64,000 nucleotides of DNA from Hordeum vulgare subsp. vulgare (Eukaryota; Streptophyta; Magnoliopsida; Poales; Poaceae), in contig NC_058518.1 of assembly GCF_904849725.1 (NCBI RefSeq), positions 394,245,581-394,309,580 of the forward strand, in the 5' to 3' direction. How positions within the stretch are numbered: the first letter of the stretch is position 1; every line of letters begins with the position of its first letter. This document shows, in pieces, positions 1 through 11,562 of this stretch. A program made the position numbers and the translations under genes. The notes below the pieces were generated by a model. The model made no database searches. It was not told the DNA's origin and saw nothing but the letters and a program-made list of their open reading frames with translations.

Positions 1-478
1 TAGAATTTTAGCATGTATTCAAATACATATGTTAAAAAATTCAACATATATTTATTTTTAATGTACATAATGAAAATATTAAACATGTATTCGAAAAAAG
101 TTCCAACATGTGCCTGAAATAAAAATCATCGTCAAATGCTCTAAAAAATGGTCAAGGCGTATTTGAATTTTCTTTCACATGTATTGGAAATTATTCACCA
201 TGTATTTAAGAAAATAAAAATATAAATTCAAAAAATGTTGAAACATATATTTAAAAAATATTCAAGATGCATTTAAAAAAGGTGTATGTGTATAAAAATG
301 TTTAGTGTGTATGCAAACAATGTACAAAGTGTACTGAAAAAAGTCGACACACATTTGAAAATAAAAAGATAAAAAGAAAGAACACCAACAGACCAAAAAC
401 GAAAGAAAAACAATGAAAACCTTAAAAAAACATAAAAACGTGTGAATGCTTTTTTTGGATCACGTGAAACCTTGCTAA
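1..478. repeat. AT-rich degenerate repeat, no gene
   Basis: No coding signal is visible. The stretch is built from loosely repeated units resembling a run of A/T followed by TTCAACATGTATT, recurring roughly every 30-60 bases with heavy divergence. Such low-complexity runs are common in Triticeae intergenic DNA; I cannot assign it to an element. It ends at the TAA preceding the Harbinger-like terminus. Confidence 0.5.
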
Positions 479-1015
479 GAGCATCTCTAGCAGACCCCGT
501 ATAAAGTCACGACCCGCAAAATAACCGCTAAAATATAGGTCGGGCGGAAAATGCTGCCCGATCATACCCGCAAACGCATCCGACCCGTAATTTTTTTTGA
601 GGGGGGCGGAAAAATCCCATCCCCGACCCGCGAAAACACATGTTTCCGCCTCGCGCTCTAGGGTGCGTGTATCCTAGGAAAGTGGTTGGCAAGAGGGACA
701 TTTCAGCTCACGCCCTTTCTCCACCCCCTTCCGCCGCCGCCCGTCATCGTTTCCATCCATCCGCCTCCGGTAATTCCGGCAAAATCTGCGGGCGGAATCG
801 CGTTGCGAGGGCGCCCCTTCCCTCTTCCATCGAGCCGTTGCACCGTCTCCCCGGATCCACCAATCTACCGCGACCGGAGGGCCACCCCCGGAGATGGAAT
901 TGAGCCCGTGCGAGAAGTTTTTGCTCGACAATTCATCCGATACGGATGACATGGATGTTGGGACGATGCTTCTCAACTTTCGCTAGTAGACATTGGTGAT
1001 GGTCCTTGTCGTGAA
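479..1015 (+). mobile_element. PIF/Harbinger-type element, 5' fragment
   Basis: The segment starts GAGCATCTCTAGCAGACCCC just after TAA (476-478), which fits a PIF/Harbinger terminal inverted repeat and its 3-bp target preference; compare the intact element at 40382-42445 starting GAGCATGTCCAGCC. GC-rich sequence follows, with a short frame at 894-986 (MELSPCEKFLLDNSSD...) that resembles the acidic, serine-rich N-terminus of the accessory protein of Triticeae Harbinger elements; it stops after about 30 codons. The 3' end is missing, because a Copia LTR begins at 1016. Family call is recognition-based. Confidence 0.6.
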
Positions 1016-1563
1016 TGTTGGAAATATGCCCTAGAGACAATAATAAATTAGTTATTATTGTATTTCCTTATTCATGATATTCATGCTAGAATTGTATTGA
1101 TTGGAAACTCAAATACATGTGTGGATACATAGACAACACATTGTCCCTAGTGAGCCTCTAATGGACTAGCTCGTTGATCAAAGATGGTCAAGGTTTCCTG
1201 GCCATAGACATGAGATGTCGTTTAATAACGGGATCACATTATTAGAAGAATGATGTGATGGACAAGACACAAAACTATGAACGTAGCATATGATCGTATT
1301 AGTTTATTGCTATTGTTTCCTACTTGTCAAGTACGTGTTCCTATGACCATGAGATCATGCAACTCTCGGACACTCGAGGAATGCCTTGAGTGTATCAAAC
1401 GTCACAACGTAACTGGGTGACTATAAAGGTGCTCTATAGGTATCTCCGAGCGTGTCTGTTGGGTTGGCGTGCATCAAGACTGGTATTTGTCACTTCGTGT
1501 GACGGAGAGGTATCTCAAGGCCCACTCAGTAATACAACATTACAACAAGCTTGCAACCAATGT
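1016..1563 (+). mobile_element. BARE/Angela-type Copia LTR, truncated
   Basis: It starts TGTTGGAAATATGCCCTAGA, the same terminus seen (reverse strand) at 11547, 18341, 35635 and 57955 in this window. Homology runs through the internal GTGACGGAGAGGTATCTC motif and stops at about 1563, roughly a third of the way into a normal ~1.8-kb LTR. There it abuts the coding region of another Copia (element A). The missing remainder points to a deletion that fused the two elements. Confidence 0.8.
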
Positions 1564-3068
1564 GCATGTTCCGCGCGCCCCCGTCCCCGGTTTCTTCGGT
1601 GCTCGTCCGACCCCTCATCAGGCGTTCCATGAGGCCCCTCAGTCGTACCCGCCCGCGGCACACTACGGTGCCGGCGGGTTCGTGGCGCCACCACCTCAGC
1701 CGTTGCCATCGGCCCCGACTCTCCCGCCGGCACCGTGGGATCCCGCACTTCTCATGGCACTCCACACCGCTCCAACGCCGCAACAGTACCCTGGCGGTGG
1801 CGACTGGTACATGGATACCGAAGCCACGACTCACATGACCGCCAACCCCGGTAACCTTCTTACCGCTCACCCAGTTCACACAACTGCTCGCATTACTATC
1901 GGTGACGGTTCCTCCATGCCTATTACTCATGTCGGTCATGCTGCTTTTCCCTCTAACTCCACACCATTACACCTTTCTAATGTCCTAGTTTCTCCTGACA
2001 TCATTAAAAATCTTTTTTCCGTTCATTGTCTTACACGTCACAATCCTATCACCATTGAATTTGACATGTTTGGTTTTTCTGTTAAGGATGCCCGTACCCG
2101 GATGGTGCTCTACCGCTGTGACAGCCCCGACGAGCTCTACCCGGTCCACTCGCCCACTTCCTCCGCCGCCGCTTCCATGGCGCTTTTCGTCAGAGTGGAC
2201 CTTTGGCACACGCGTCTCGGTCATACCAACACCACCACCCTTCGTCATATTCTTCAGAGTTTTTCATTCACGTGTAATAAGATCGACGATCACACTTGTC
2301 ATGCTTGTCGTCTCGGCAAAAATGTTCGTCTTCCTTTTAGCACTTCCTCGCATGTTGCCTCATACCCGTTTGAGTTAATTCATAATGATGTCTGGACCTC
2401 TCCTATTGCAAGTAACACGTGCTATCTTTATTATCTTATCATCCTTGACGATTTCTCACACAATGTGTGGACCTTCCCGTTGCGGCGAAAGTCGGATGAT
2501 GTTGCCACTCTCACCGCATTCTACTCGTATGTCTCCATGCAGTTTGGACGCCCCATTCATGTGTGGCAAACAAATAACGGGAAGGAGTTTGATAACCTTG
2601 TGATTCGCAACCTTCTCGCCACCCACGGCACGATTTTTCGTCTCACTTGCCGTACACTTCGCAACAAAATGGTCACGCTGAGCGCGTGCTTCGCACTCTT
2701 AATGACTACGTCCGCACCCACCTCTTTAACACCAATGTGCCACCACGCTTCTGGCCTGACGCGCTTGCCACTGCATCACTTCTCATTAACATTCGCCCCT
2801 GTCGCCCTCGCGGCAACTTTACACCTCATCACCTTTTATTCGGCACACCACCTTACTATGCTCAGCTCCGTATCTTCGGTTGCCTGAGCTACCCTAGCAC
2901 CGCTTCCACTACTCCTCATAAGCTCGCACCGCAGTCCGTGGCCAACATCTTTCTTGGCCATCCCGCCAACACCAAAGGCTACCGCTGCTACGATCCTCTC
3001 TCACATCGGGTCATCACTTCCCGACACGTTTACTTTGACGAGATGGTTTTTACTTTTCAACAGGTACC
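1564..3068 (+). pseudogene. Copia element A pol, part 1 (protease, integrase)
   Basis: This is the first half of a plus-strand Ty1/Copia polyprotein, split at 3068 by Gypsy B and resumed at 37987. In order I see a proline-rich gag tail, a protease region at about 1811 where the usual D-S/T-G-A reads DTEA, a GAG-pre-integrase zinc finger (H..H..C..C, about 2200-2330), and the integrase core. In the core the first Asp is in HNDVW, but the second site reads NNGKEFD with Asn in place of the catalytic Asp. A frameshift lies near 2650, after which the frame continues at 2647-3068. The 5' end (LTR, leader, most of gag) is lost. Both active-site changes and the frameshift make it non-functional. Confidence 0.85.
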
Positions 3069-3235
3069 TGATAACCCACAAGTATAGGGGATCGCAACAG
3101 TTTTCGAGGGTAGAGTATTCAACCCAAATTTATTGATTCGACTCAAGGGGAAGCGAAAGAACATTCTCAAGTATTAGCAGTTGAGTTGTGAATTCAACCA
3201 CACCTGAAAGATTTAGTATCTGCAGCAAAGTATTA

Positions 3236-3412
3236 GTAGCAAGGTAGTATGATAGCAGCAGTAGCAACAGTAACCAATAGCAGCAAAGTAACAGCAGTAG
3301 CAACAGAGTAACAGTAGCAGCAGCGATAGCAGTAGCAGCAAAGTAACAACAGTAGCAATAGAGTAACAGTAGCAGCAGTGACAGCAGTAGCAGCAAAGTA
3401 ACGTAGCAAGGA
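3236..3412. repeat. Imperfect AGC/AAC microsatellite in LTR
   Basis: A run of interrupted units such as AGCAGTAGCAACAGAGTAAC is present in this LTR and, with different unit counts and substitutions, at 36680-36840 in the partner LTR. It is part of the LTR rather than an independent insertion. Confidence 0.8.
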
Positions 3413-4250
3413 CCAGTAGTAAAAGACTCATAGGCATTGGATCGGTGATGGATGATTATGCCGGATGCTATTCATCATGTAACAGTTATAACACGGAGAG
3501 ATAAGTAACTAGCTCTAGTTCGTCAATCTAATGTAGGCATGTATTCCGTATGTAGTCATACGTGCTTAGGGAAAAGAACTTGCATGACATCTATTGTCCA
3601 TCCCTCCCGTGGCAGAGGGGTCTTAATGGAAACTACGGGATATTAAGGTTCTCCTTTTACTGAAGAACCAGACCAACGCATTAACACTTGGTGAATACAT
3701 GAACTCCTCATACTATGGTCATCTCCGGGAGTGGTTCCGGCTATTGTCACTCCGGGGTTGCCGGGTCATAACACATAGTAGGTGACTACAACTTGCAAGA
3801 TAGGATCAAGAACACACATATATTGGGGACAACATAATAGGTTCAGATCTGAAATCATGGCACTCGGGCCCTAGTGACAAGCATTAAGCATGGCAAAGTA
3901 GTAGCAACATCAATCTCAGAACATAGTGGATACTAGGGATCAATCCCCTTCAAAACTAACTCAATTACATGATAGATCTCATCCAACCCATCACCGTCTA
4001 GCAAGCCTACGATGAGATTACTCACGAACAGTGAAGAGCATCATGGAATTGGCGATGAAGGAAGGTTGGTGATGACGATGGCGACGATCTCCCCTCTCCG
4101 GAGCCCAGAACGGACTCCAGAAGTGCCCTCCAGATGAAGAACAGGAGGTGGCGGCGCCTCCGTATCATAAAATGCGATGAACTCTTCTCCCTGATTTTTT
4201 TCCGGACGAGATGGACTAAATAGAGTTGAGATTGGAGGCGGTGGAGCTTT

Positions 4251-4314
4251 GTGGGCCCCACAAGCCTGCCAGGCGCGGCCAGGGGGGCCGCGCCTGGTGG
4301 GCTTGTGGGCTCAC
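4251..4314. other. Long hairpin in Gypsy B 3' LTR
   Basis: The left arm at 4251-4280 (GTGGGCCCCACAAGCC...) pairs with the right arm at 4286-4314 (...GGCTTGTGGGCTCAC) over about 29 positions with few mismatches and a ~5-nt loop. The same hairpin occurs in the partner LTR (37686-37750), in solo LTR C (7239-7300), in both LTRs of D (9223-9285, 29003-29065) and inside B (30794-30860). Confidence 0.75.
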
Positions 4315-4545
4315 GGCTCCACTTCCTCCGCTGATTCTTGCGCCAGTATTTTTCATAAATTCCAGAAAAATTCTCCGTAAATTTTCAGGTCATTCCGAGA
4401 ACTTTTATTTCTGCGCAAAAACAACACCATGGCAATTTTGTTGAAAACAACGTTAGTCCGGGTTAGTTCCATTCAAATCATGCAAATTAGAGTCCAAAAC
4501 AAGGGAAAAAGAGTTCGGAAAAGTAGATACGATGGAGACGTATCA

Positions 4546-4560
4546 ACTCCCCCAAGCTTA
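4546..4560 (-). other. Polypurine tract of Gypsy B
   Basis: On the minus strand AAGCTTGGGGGAGT directly precedes the TGATACG start of the LTR, the position expected for the plus-strand primer of reverse transcription. This fixes the element's orientation. Confidence 0.75.
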
Positions 4561-6051
4561 AAGCCTTGCTTGTCCTCAAGCAATTCAGTTGACAAACTGA
4601 AAGAGACAAAAGAAAAACTTTGACGAACTCTGTTTGATCTTGTTGTTGCAACTATGTCTAACTCATAACCAGGATTTCAGCAAGATCACAAGCAAACCAC
4701 ATAAGCAAATGACATCTAGGTCTCACGGTAAACTCATATCAATGGCATAATCAACTAGCGATCAAATAATAATAAGTCTCAAACGTCAACACGTCAATCA
4801 AAACAATCATGAAGCAGTACGAACAGATGGTATCTCGCTAGCTCTTTCTGAGACCGCAAAACATAAATGCAGAGCACCTTCAAAGACCAAGGGCTGACTA
4901 AACATTGTAATTCGTGGCAAAGAAGATCCAGTCACAGTCATACTCAAGACAGTTAAAAGCAAAGCATAAAAATGACAGAGGTGCTCTCTAATTGGTGCTT
5001 TTATAAGAGGAGGATGACTCAACAGGAACAGAAATAGATAGGCCCTTCGCAGAGGGAAGCATTGATTTGTAGAGGTGCTAGGGCTCAAGCTTTTAAAACA
5101 GAGGTAATAATTTTGGGTGGCATGCTTTCATTGTCAACACAATGACCAAGAATTCTCACCATCTTCCACGCTACACATGCTATAGGCGGTTCCCAAATAA
5201 AAAAGTAAAGTTTTGACTTCCCCACCACAGATCAATCACACTCCACGACTAGCCGAATCCTCGGGTGCCGTCCATACCAACATCAATCCAGGGGGAGTTT
5301 TGTTTGCAATTATCTTTTCGATTTGAGCATGGAACTGGGCATTCCAATTACCGGCCCCTTTCTCGTGAATGATAGTGAATAAACACATATCGAGGATAAT
5401 ACGCCTAGCATGGAAGATACTGATAGCCCCCTGTCACCACATGAGCGGTTCGGGCATGCAAAACAGATTATTTCTTGAAGGTTTGGAGAATGGCACATGC
5501 AAATTTACTTGGAATGGCAGGTAGATACCGCATATAGGTAGGTATGGTGGACTCATATGGAACAACTTTGGGTTTATGGAAGTGGATGCACAAGCAGTAT
5601 TCCTCCTTAGTACAAGTGAAGGCTCGCAAAAGACTGGAAAGCGACCAACTAGAGAGCGACAACAGTCATCAAAATGCATTGAGATTAACTAACATTGACT
5701 GCAAGCATGAGTAGGACATAAATCACCATGAACATGAATATCATAGAGGCTATGTTGATTTTGTTTCAACTACATGTGTGAACATGCGCCAAGTCAAGCC
5801 ACTTGAATCATTCAAAGGAGGATACCATCCTATCATACTACATCATAGTCATCTCAACATTCATGTGGGCATCCAAGACAAACCATTATAAGCTCCTAGC
5901 TAATTAAGCATGGCATCAGAAACTATGATCTCTAAGTTGTCATTGCAAACATGTTTCTCTCACAACAAAGCTGAACTAGGAGCAATGAGCTAGTCATATT
6001 TACCAAAACAAAATAGATCGAGTTCATACCAGCTTTTCCAGGCTCAGTCAC
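4561..6051 (-). other. Gypsy B 3' untranslated internal region
   Basis: AT-rich, with stops in all frames. It lies between the 354-codon ORF and the polypurine tract and is interrupted by solo LTR C. I see no gene, RNA or repeat of note here. Confidence 0.5.
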
Positions 6052-7545
6052 TGATGCCCACAAGTATAGGGGATCAATCATAGTCCTTTAGATAAGTAAG
6101 AGTGTCGAACCCAACGAGGAGCAGAAGGATCTGACAAGTGGTTTTCAGCAAGGAAATATTTGCAAGCACTGAAATTGTCGGTAACAAGTGATTGTGTGGT
6201 GAGATGATTCGTAGCAAGCAACAAGTAACAAAAGTAGAAGCGGTGCAGCAAAGTGTCCCAATCCCTTTTGTAGCAAGGGACAAGCCTGGACAAAGTCTTA
6301 TAGGAGGAAAAACGCTCCCGAGGACACACGGGAATTTCTGTCATGCTAGTTTCCATCATGTTCATATGATTCGCGTTCGTTACTTTGATAGTTTGATATG
6401 TGGGTGGACCGGCGCTTGGGTACTGCCCTTACTTGGACAAGCATCCCACTTATGATTAACCCCTCTCGCAAGCATCCGCAACTATGAAAGAAGAATTAAG
6501 ACAAAGTCTAACCATAGCATTAAACTAGTGGATCCAAATCAGCCCCTTACGAAGCAACGCATAAACTAGGGTTTAAGCTTCTGTCACTCTAGCAACCCAT
6601 CATCTACTTACTACTTCCCAATGCCTTCCACTAGGCCCAAATAATGGTAAAGTGTTATGTAGTCGACGTTCACATAACACCACTAGAGGAAAAACAACAT
6701 ACAACATATCAAAATACCGAACGAATACCAAATTCACATGACTATTATTGGCATGACTTATCACATGTCCTCAGGAACCAAAGTAACTACTCACAAAGCA
6801 TAATCATATTCATGACCAGAGAGGTAATGAGTAGCATCCAGGATCTGAACATAAACTCTTCCACCAAGTAATCCAACTAGCATCAACTACAAAGAGTAAT
6901 CAACACTACTAGCAACCTTACACGTACCAATCGAAGTCGCGAGACGGAGATTGGTTACAAGTGATGAACTAGGGTTTGGATATGAGATGATGCTGATGAA
7001 GATGCTGATGGTGATGAGTCCCCTCCGATGAGAGGAGTGTTGGTGATGACGATGGTGATGATTTCCCCCTCCGGGAGGGAAGTTTCCCCGGCAGAATCGT
7101 CCTCCGGGAGCTCTAGATTGGTTCTGCTCAAGTTCCGCCTCGTGGCGGCGGCGAAACCACGAAAAAGTGCCTCTCTGATTTTTTTTCCTGGACGAAACCC
7201 TCCATATAGCAGAAGAGGGGGGAAAGTGGCCCAACAGGGTGCCCACAAGCCCCCATGGCGTGGCCTGGGGGGTGGCCGCGTCGTGCAGGCTTGTGGCCAC
7301 CCCCTGGCGCCCCTTGGCACTTCTTCGACCGAGTATTTTTGATAAATCAGGAAAAAAATCTTCATCATATATTGTCAACTTCGCTCCACTTTCAAGCCAG
7401 AAATCCAGCTGCCGGCATTCTCCCTCTTCATGTAAACCTTGCAAAATAAGAGAGAAAAGGCATAAGAATTGTACCGTGAAGTGAAATAACAGCCCAAGAA
7501 GCGATAAATATCAACATGAAAACATGATGCAAAATGGACGTATCA
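6052..7545 (-). mobile_element. Solo LTR C of a Gypsy-type element
   Basis: The minus strand starts TGATACGTCCATTTTGCATC and ends TGGGCATCA. It is flanked by a perfect 5-bp duplication GTCAC (6047-6051 and 7546-7550), with no internal region or second LTR. This is the classic product of LTR-LTR recombination. At 1494 bp it belongs to a different LTR family from B and D but shares their hairpin (7239-7300). Confidence 0.9.
7239..7300. other. Hairpin in solo LTR C
   Basis: GTGCCCACAAGCC at the left pairs with GGCTTGTGGCCAC at the right, with a GC-rich partly paired middle. It has the same outer stem as the hairpins in LTRs B and D. Confidence 0.65.
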
Positions 7546-7550
7546 GTCAC

Positions 7551-8000
7551 TTCATCATATATCGTCATTATTGCCTTTCACTTGCACGACCGAACGATGT
7601 GAACAATAATAAGAGTGCTCATGCATTGGACTACGCTGGAATCTGTAGGTAAACACAAAGGAGAAGAAAAAGTAATATGACTCTTTAACAGATAAACAGA
7701 TATGCAAGCGAGAGCCACTAAATATTGTAACCATGGTCTTCTACCTTGACCCAAAAAAAAGAAAACTATTTACACGGGAAAGCTCCCAACAAGAAAAGAA
7801 GAACAAGAAAATCTTTTTGGGTTTTCTCAAACTAGACAGACACACGAAAATAAAACAAGAAAACGAAATAAACTAGCATGCATGATACAGTGGCAAAGTG
7901 TGAACACCGACAAGCAAAGTGAAAGCATAAGCAAGAATGTAAAGTCGGTGAGAAACACGTACTCCCCAAGCTTAGGCTTTTGGCCTAAGTTGGTTTACTC
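7551..8000 (-). other. Gypsy B internal, non-coding
   Basis: AT-rich sequence between solo LTR C and the stop codon of the 354-codon ORF. No gene or structured element is seen. Confidence 0.5.
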
Positions 8001-8953
8001 CTAAGGAGGGAAATAACCAGCTCCGGGGTACTCCGAAGTGGACTGAGGATGCCACTGCTGTGTGAGCTCCTCCGGCTCCCACTGATAAATTGGCGTCTGG
8101 TACTCGACTGGTGGCTCGGGCACGGGTACATGTGGTTGGGCTAAGCCCCAATATGTGTAGATGTCCGAGGGCATAATGATGTACCTGCCTGCATGAAGAT
8201 TGAACAAAGAAGGTGCAGACAAAGTAATAGTCTCACGAGTACCCTGACAAAATACCAGGTTATAAATCATCCTTCTATTTATATCTCTATCAAGAAAGTC
8301 ATGGCGAACCATGCTCTCGTAATCTAGATATCTCTCGGGAATAAGAATCTCTTCTTCCTCGTCCAGTCTAATAGGTATCTCAAAATGTCTAGCAAGACGA
8401 GTAGCATAGATAACTCCATAGACAACGCCTTTAGAAGGGTTCGTGTTCAACCGTTGAGCTACTATAGCTCCCAAGCTATAAGTTTTATCATTGTAAAGGG
8501 CTTCGTGCAAGACCGCAAGATCTGGGGAGCTAAGGGACCCAGCTTTCCCATGGCCAATCAAACATTTACCCACAAATAATGAGAAGTACCGAAGCATGGG
8601 AAAATGTATGCTAGCAGCTCTAGCGCAAGACACTCCTCTCTCTTCTCCTACAACAATAGTATCGATGAAAGCTTCCAAGTCCCATGGACGAGGTTCATGA
8701 ATATCCCCAACGTAAGGTAATTTGCAAACATTGCAAAAATCTTGGAGTGACATGCGCTGGGGGATATCATAAAGTTTGAACTCAACCATAGGAGGATTCT
8801 TCCTCGGATAGAAGTTAAAGCTTTGTACGAAGATATTAGTGAGGAGGAGGTATTGCGGACACTTATCTTCAACGAAGGCGGTAAGGCCTGCGTTCTCCAC
8901 CAAGTAATAAAAGTCTTCATAAAGTCCGGCGGCGTGCAAGAACACATCGCTTG
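8001..8953 (-). CDS. Gypsy B downstream ORF, C-terminal part
   Basis: C-terminal 317 codons of an ORF whose first 37 codons lie at 30272-30383, split by Gypsy D. Joining across D after dropping one GCCAC copy keeps the frame open without a stop, giving 354 residues. The protein is neutral to acidic, with motifs such as PRKNPPMVEFKLYDIPQR and LQDFCNVCKLPYVGD and a Pro/Tyr/Gln-rich tail ending EYPGAGYFPP. I see no RT, protease, integrase or zinc-knuckle signature. It reminds me of the ORF1-like proteins of Athila-related plant Gypsy elements, but this is an impression. Its place after gag-protease is where an env-like ORF would sit in Athila elements. The apparent Met at 8975 lies in the D LTR and is not the true start. 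Confidence 0.7.
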
Positions 8954-8958
8954 GCCAC

Positions 8959-9736
8959 TGATACGTCTCCGTCATATCTATAATTTTTTATTATTTCATG
9001 CCAATATTCTACAACTTTCATATACTTTTGGCAACTTTTTATACTATTTTTGGGACTAACATATTGATCCTGTGCCCAGTGCCAGTTCCTGTTTGTTGCA
9101 TGTTTTTTGTTTTGAAGAATATCCATACCAAACGAAGTCCAAACGTAATAAAAACTTAAGGGGATTTTTATCGAAGATTTGTGATTTTTGGGAAGAAGAA
9201 TCAACGCGAGGCGATGCACGGAGTGCCCACTAGCCCTGTCGCCGCGGCCAGGGGGTGGGCCCGCGGCAGGCAGGCTTGTGGCCACTCATTAAGGCGGTTG
9301 GAGCACTTCTTTCGCCGCAAAAAAGATAATATCCGGAACAAAATCGTGTTAAAATTTCAGCCCAATCGGAGTTACGGATCTCCAAGATTTTAAGAAACAG
9401 TGAAACGCAGAATCCGAGAGCGCAGAAACAGAAGGACACAAAGAGAGAGATCCAATCTAGGAGGGGCTCTCGCCCCTCCGCCGCCATGGAGACCATGGAC
9501 CAGAGGGGAAACCCTTCTCCCATCTAGGGAGGAGTTCAAGGAAGAATAAGGAGGGGGGCTCTCTCCCCCTCTCTCCCGGCGGCGCCGGAACGCCGCCCGG
9601 GACATCATCGTGTGACGGCGATCTACACCAACACCTTCGTCATCTTCACCAACATCTCCATCATCTTCCCCCATCTATATTCAGTGGTCCACTCTCCCGC
9701 AACCCGCTGTACCCTCTACTTGAGCATGGTGCTTTA
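8959..9736 (+). repeat. Gypsy D 5' LTR, first half
   Basis: Starts TGATACGTCTCCGTCATATC and matches 28737 onward. It is interrupted at 9736 by Copia E, whose insertion duplicated CTTTA. It contains a hairpin at 9223-9285. Confidence 0.9.
9223..9285. other. Hairpin in Gypsy D 5' LTR
   Basis: GTGCCCACTAGCC pairs imperfectly with GGCTTGTGGCCAC, and CGCCGCGG with CCGCGGCA. The partner LTR copy is at 29003-29065. Confidence 0.6.
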
Positions 9737-11547
9737 TGTTGGGGAACGTCGCAAGGGAAACAAAAATTTTCCTACGCGCACGAAGACCTATCATGGTGAT
9801 GTCCATCTACGAGAGGGGATGAGTGATCTACGTACCCTTGTAGATCGTACAGCAGAAAAGTTAGTGAACGCGGTTGATGTAGTGGAACGTCCTCACGTCC
9901 CTCGATCCGCCCCGCGAACAATCCCGCGATCAGTCCCACGATCTAGTACCGAACGGACGGCACCTCCGCGTTCAGCACACGTACAGCTCGACGATGATCT
10001 CGGCCTTCTTGATCCAGCAAGAGAGACGGAGAGGTAGAAGAGTTCTCCGGCAGCGTGACGGCGCTCCGGAGGTTGGTGATGACTTTGTCTCAGCAGGGCT
10101 CCGCCCGAGCTCTGCAGAAACGCGATCTAGAGGAAAAACCGTGGAGGTATGTGGTCGGGCTGTCGTGGAAAAGTCGTCTCAAATCAGCCCTAAAACCTCC
10201 GTATATATAGGTGGGAGGGAGGGGAGGAGGCAGCCTCAAAACCTAAAGGTTTGGCCGAAATTGGAGGTGGAGGAGTCCTACTCCAATCCTACTTGGAGTA
10301 GGATTCCACCTTCCCACTTGGAAACTCTTTCCACCTTGTGTTTTTTCCTTCTCAAACCTTATGGGCCTTAGTGGGAACTTATTCCAGCCCACTAGGGGCT
10401 GGTTTATCTCTTCCCATAGCCCATGAGACCCCTTGGGGCGTGACACCCCTCCTGATGGTCCCCGGCACCCCTCCCGGCACTCCCGGTACACTACCGATGA
10501 GCCCGAAACTTTTCCGGTAATGCACGAAAACCTTCCGGTAACCAAATGAGGTCATCCTATATATCAATCTTCGTTTCCGGACCATTCCGGAAACCCTCGT
10601 GACGTCCGTGATCTCATCCGGGACTCCGAACAACATTCGGTAACCAACCATATAACTCAAATACGCATAAAACAACGTCGAACCTTAAGTGTGCAGACCC
10701 TGCGGGTTCGAGAACTATGTAGACATGACCCGAGAGACTCCTCGGTCAATATCCAATAGCGGGACCTGGATGCCCATATTGGATCCTACATATTCTACGA
10801 AGATCTTATCGTTTGAACCTCAGTGCCAAGGATTCATATAATCCCGTATGTCATTCCCTTTGTCCTTCGGTATGTTACTTGCCCGAGATTCGATCGTTAG
10901 TATCCGCATACCTATTTCAATCTCGTTTACCGGCAAGTCTCTTTACTCGTTCCGTAATACAAGATCTCGCAACTTACATTTAAGTTACATTGCTTGCAAG
11001 GCTTGTGTGTGATGTTGTATTACCGAGTGGGCCCCGAGATACCTCTCCGTCACACGGAGTGACAAATCCCAGTCTCGATCCATACTAACTCAACGAACAC
11101 CTTCGGAGATACCTGTAGAGCATCTTTATAGTCACCCAGTTACGTTGCGACGTTTGATACACACAAAGAATTCCTCCGGTGTCCGTGAGTTATATGATCT
11201 CATGGTCATAGGAACAAATACTTGACACGCAGAAAACAGTAGCAACAAAATGACACGATCAACATGCTACGTCTATTAGTTTGGGTCTAGTCGATCACAT
11301 GATTCTCCTAATGATGTGATCCTGTTATCAAGTGACAACACTTGCCTATGGCCAGGAAACCTTGACCATCTTTGATCAACGAGCTAGTCAACTAGAGGCT
11401 TACTAGGGACAGTGTTTTGTCTATGTATCCACACAAGTATTGTGTTTCCAATCAATACAATTATAGCATGGATAATAAACGATTATCATGAACTAAGAAA
11501 TATAATAATAACTAATTTATTATTGCCTCTAGGGCATATTTCCAACA
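9737..11547 (-). repeat. Copia E 3' LTR
   Basis: 1811 bp. The plus strand starts TGTTGGGGAACGTCGCAAGG and ends CATATTTCCAACA; the minus strand therefore starts TGTTGGAAATATGCCCTAGA, the BARE/Angela terminus. The open frames at 9612-10675 lie in this LTR and recur at 16384-17469 in the partner; they are not genes. Confidence 0.93.
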
Positions 11548-11562
11548 GTCTCCCACTTGCAC
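11548..11562 (-). other. Polypurine tract of Copia E
   Basis: The minus strand reads GCAAGTGGGAGAC directly before the LTR start. The same tract is found beside the LTR of Copia G at 35636. Confidence 0.7.

Larger units (their letters stand above)
3069..4545 (-). repeat. 3' LTR of Gypsy B
   Basis: On the minus strand this LTR begins TGATACGTCTCCATCGTATC and ends GGTTATCA (TG...CA termini), 1477 bp. Its partner is at 36571-37981. It holds an imperfect AGC/AAC trinucleotide tract and a strong hairpin, listed separately. Internal Leu/Cys-rich open frames in this stretch are artefacts of the trinucleotide tract. Confidence 0.9.

Noticed and set aside
3130..3437. Leu/Tyr/Cys-rich open frames on the minus strand
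   Set aside because: They are translations of the AGC/AAC trinucleotide tract in the Gypsy B LTR and recur at 36670-36915 in the partner LTR.
9612..10675. Frames of 98-141 codons repeated at 16384-17469
   Set aside because: Both sets lie within the paired LTRs of Copia E, where no coding is expected.
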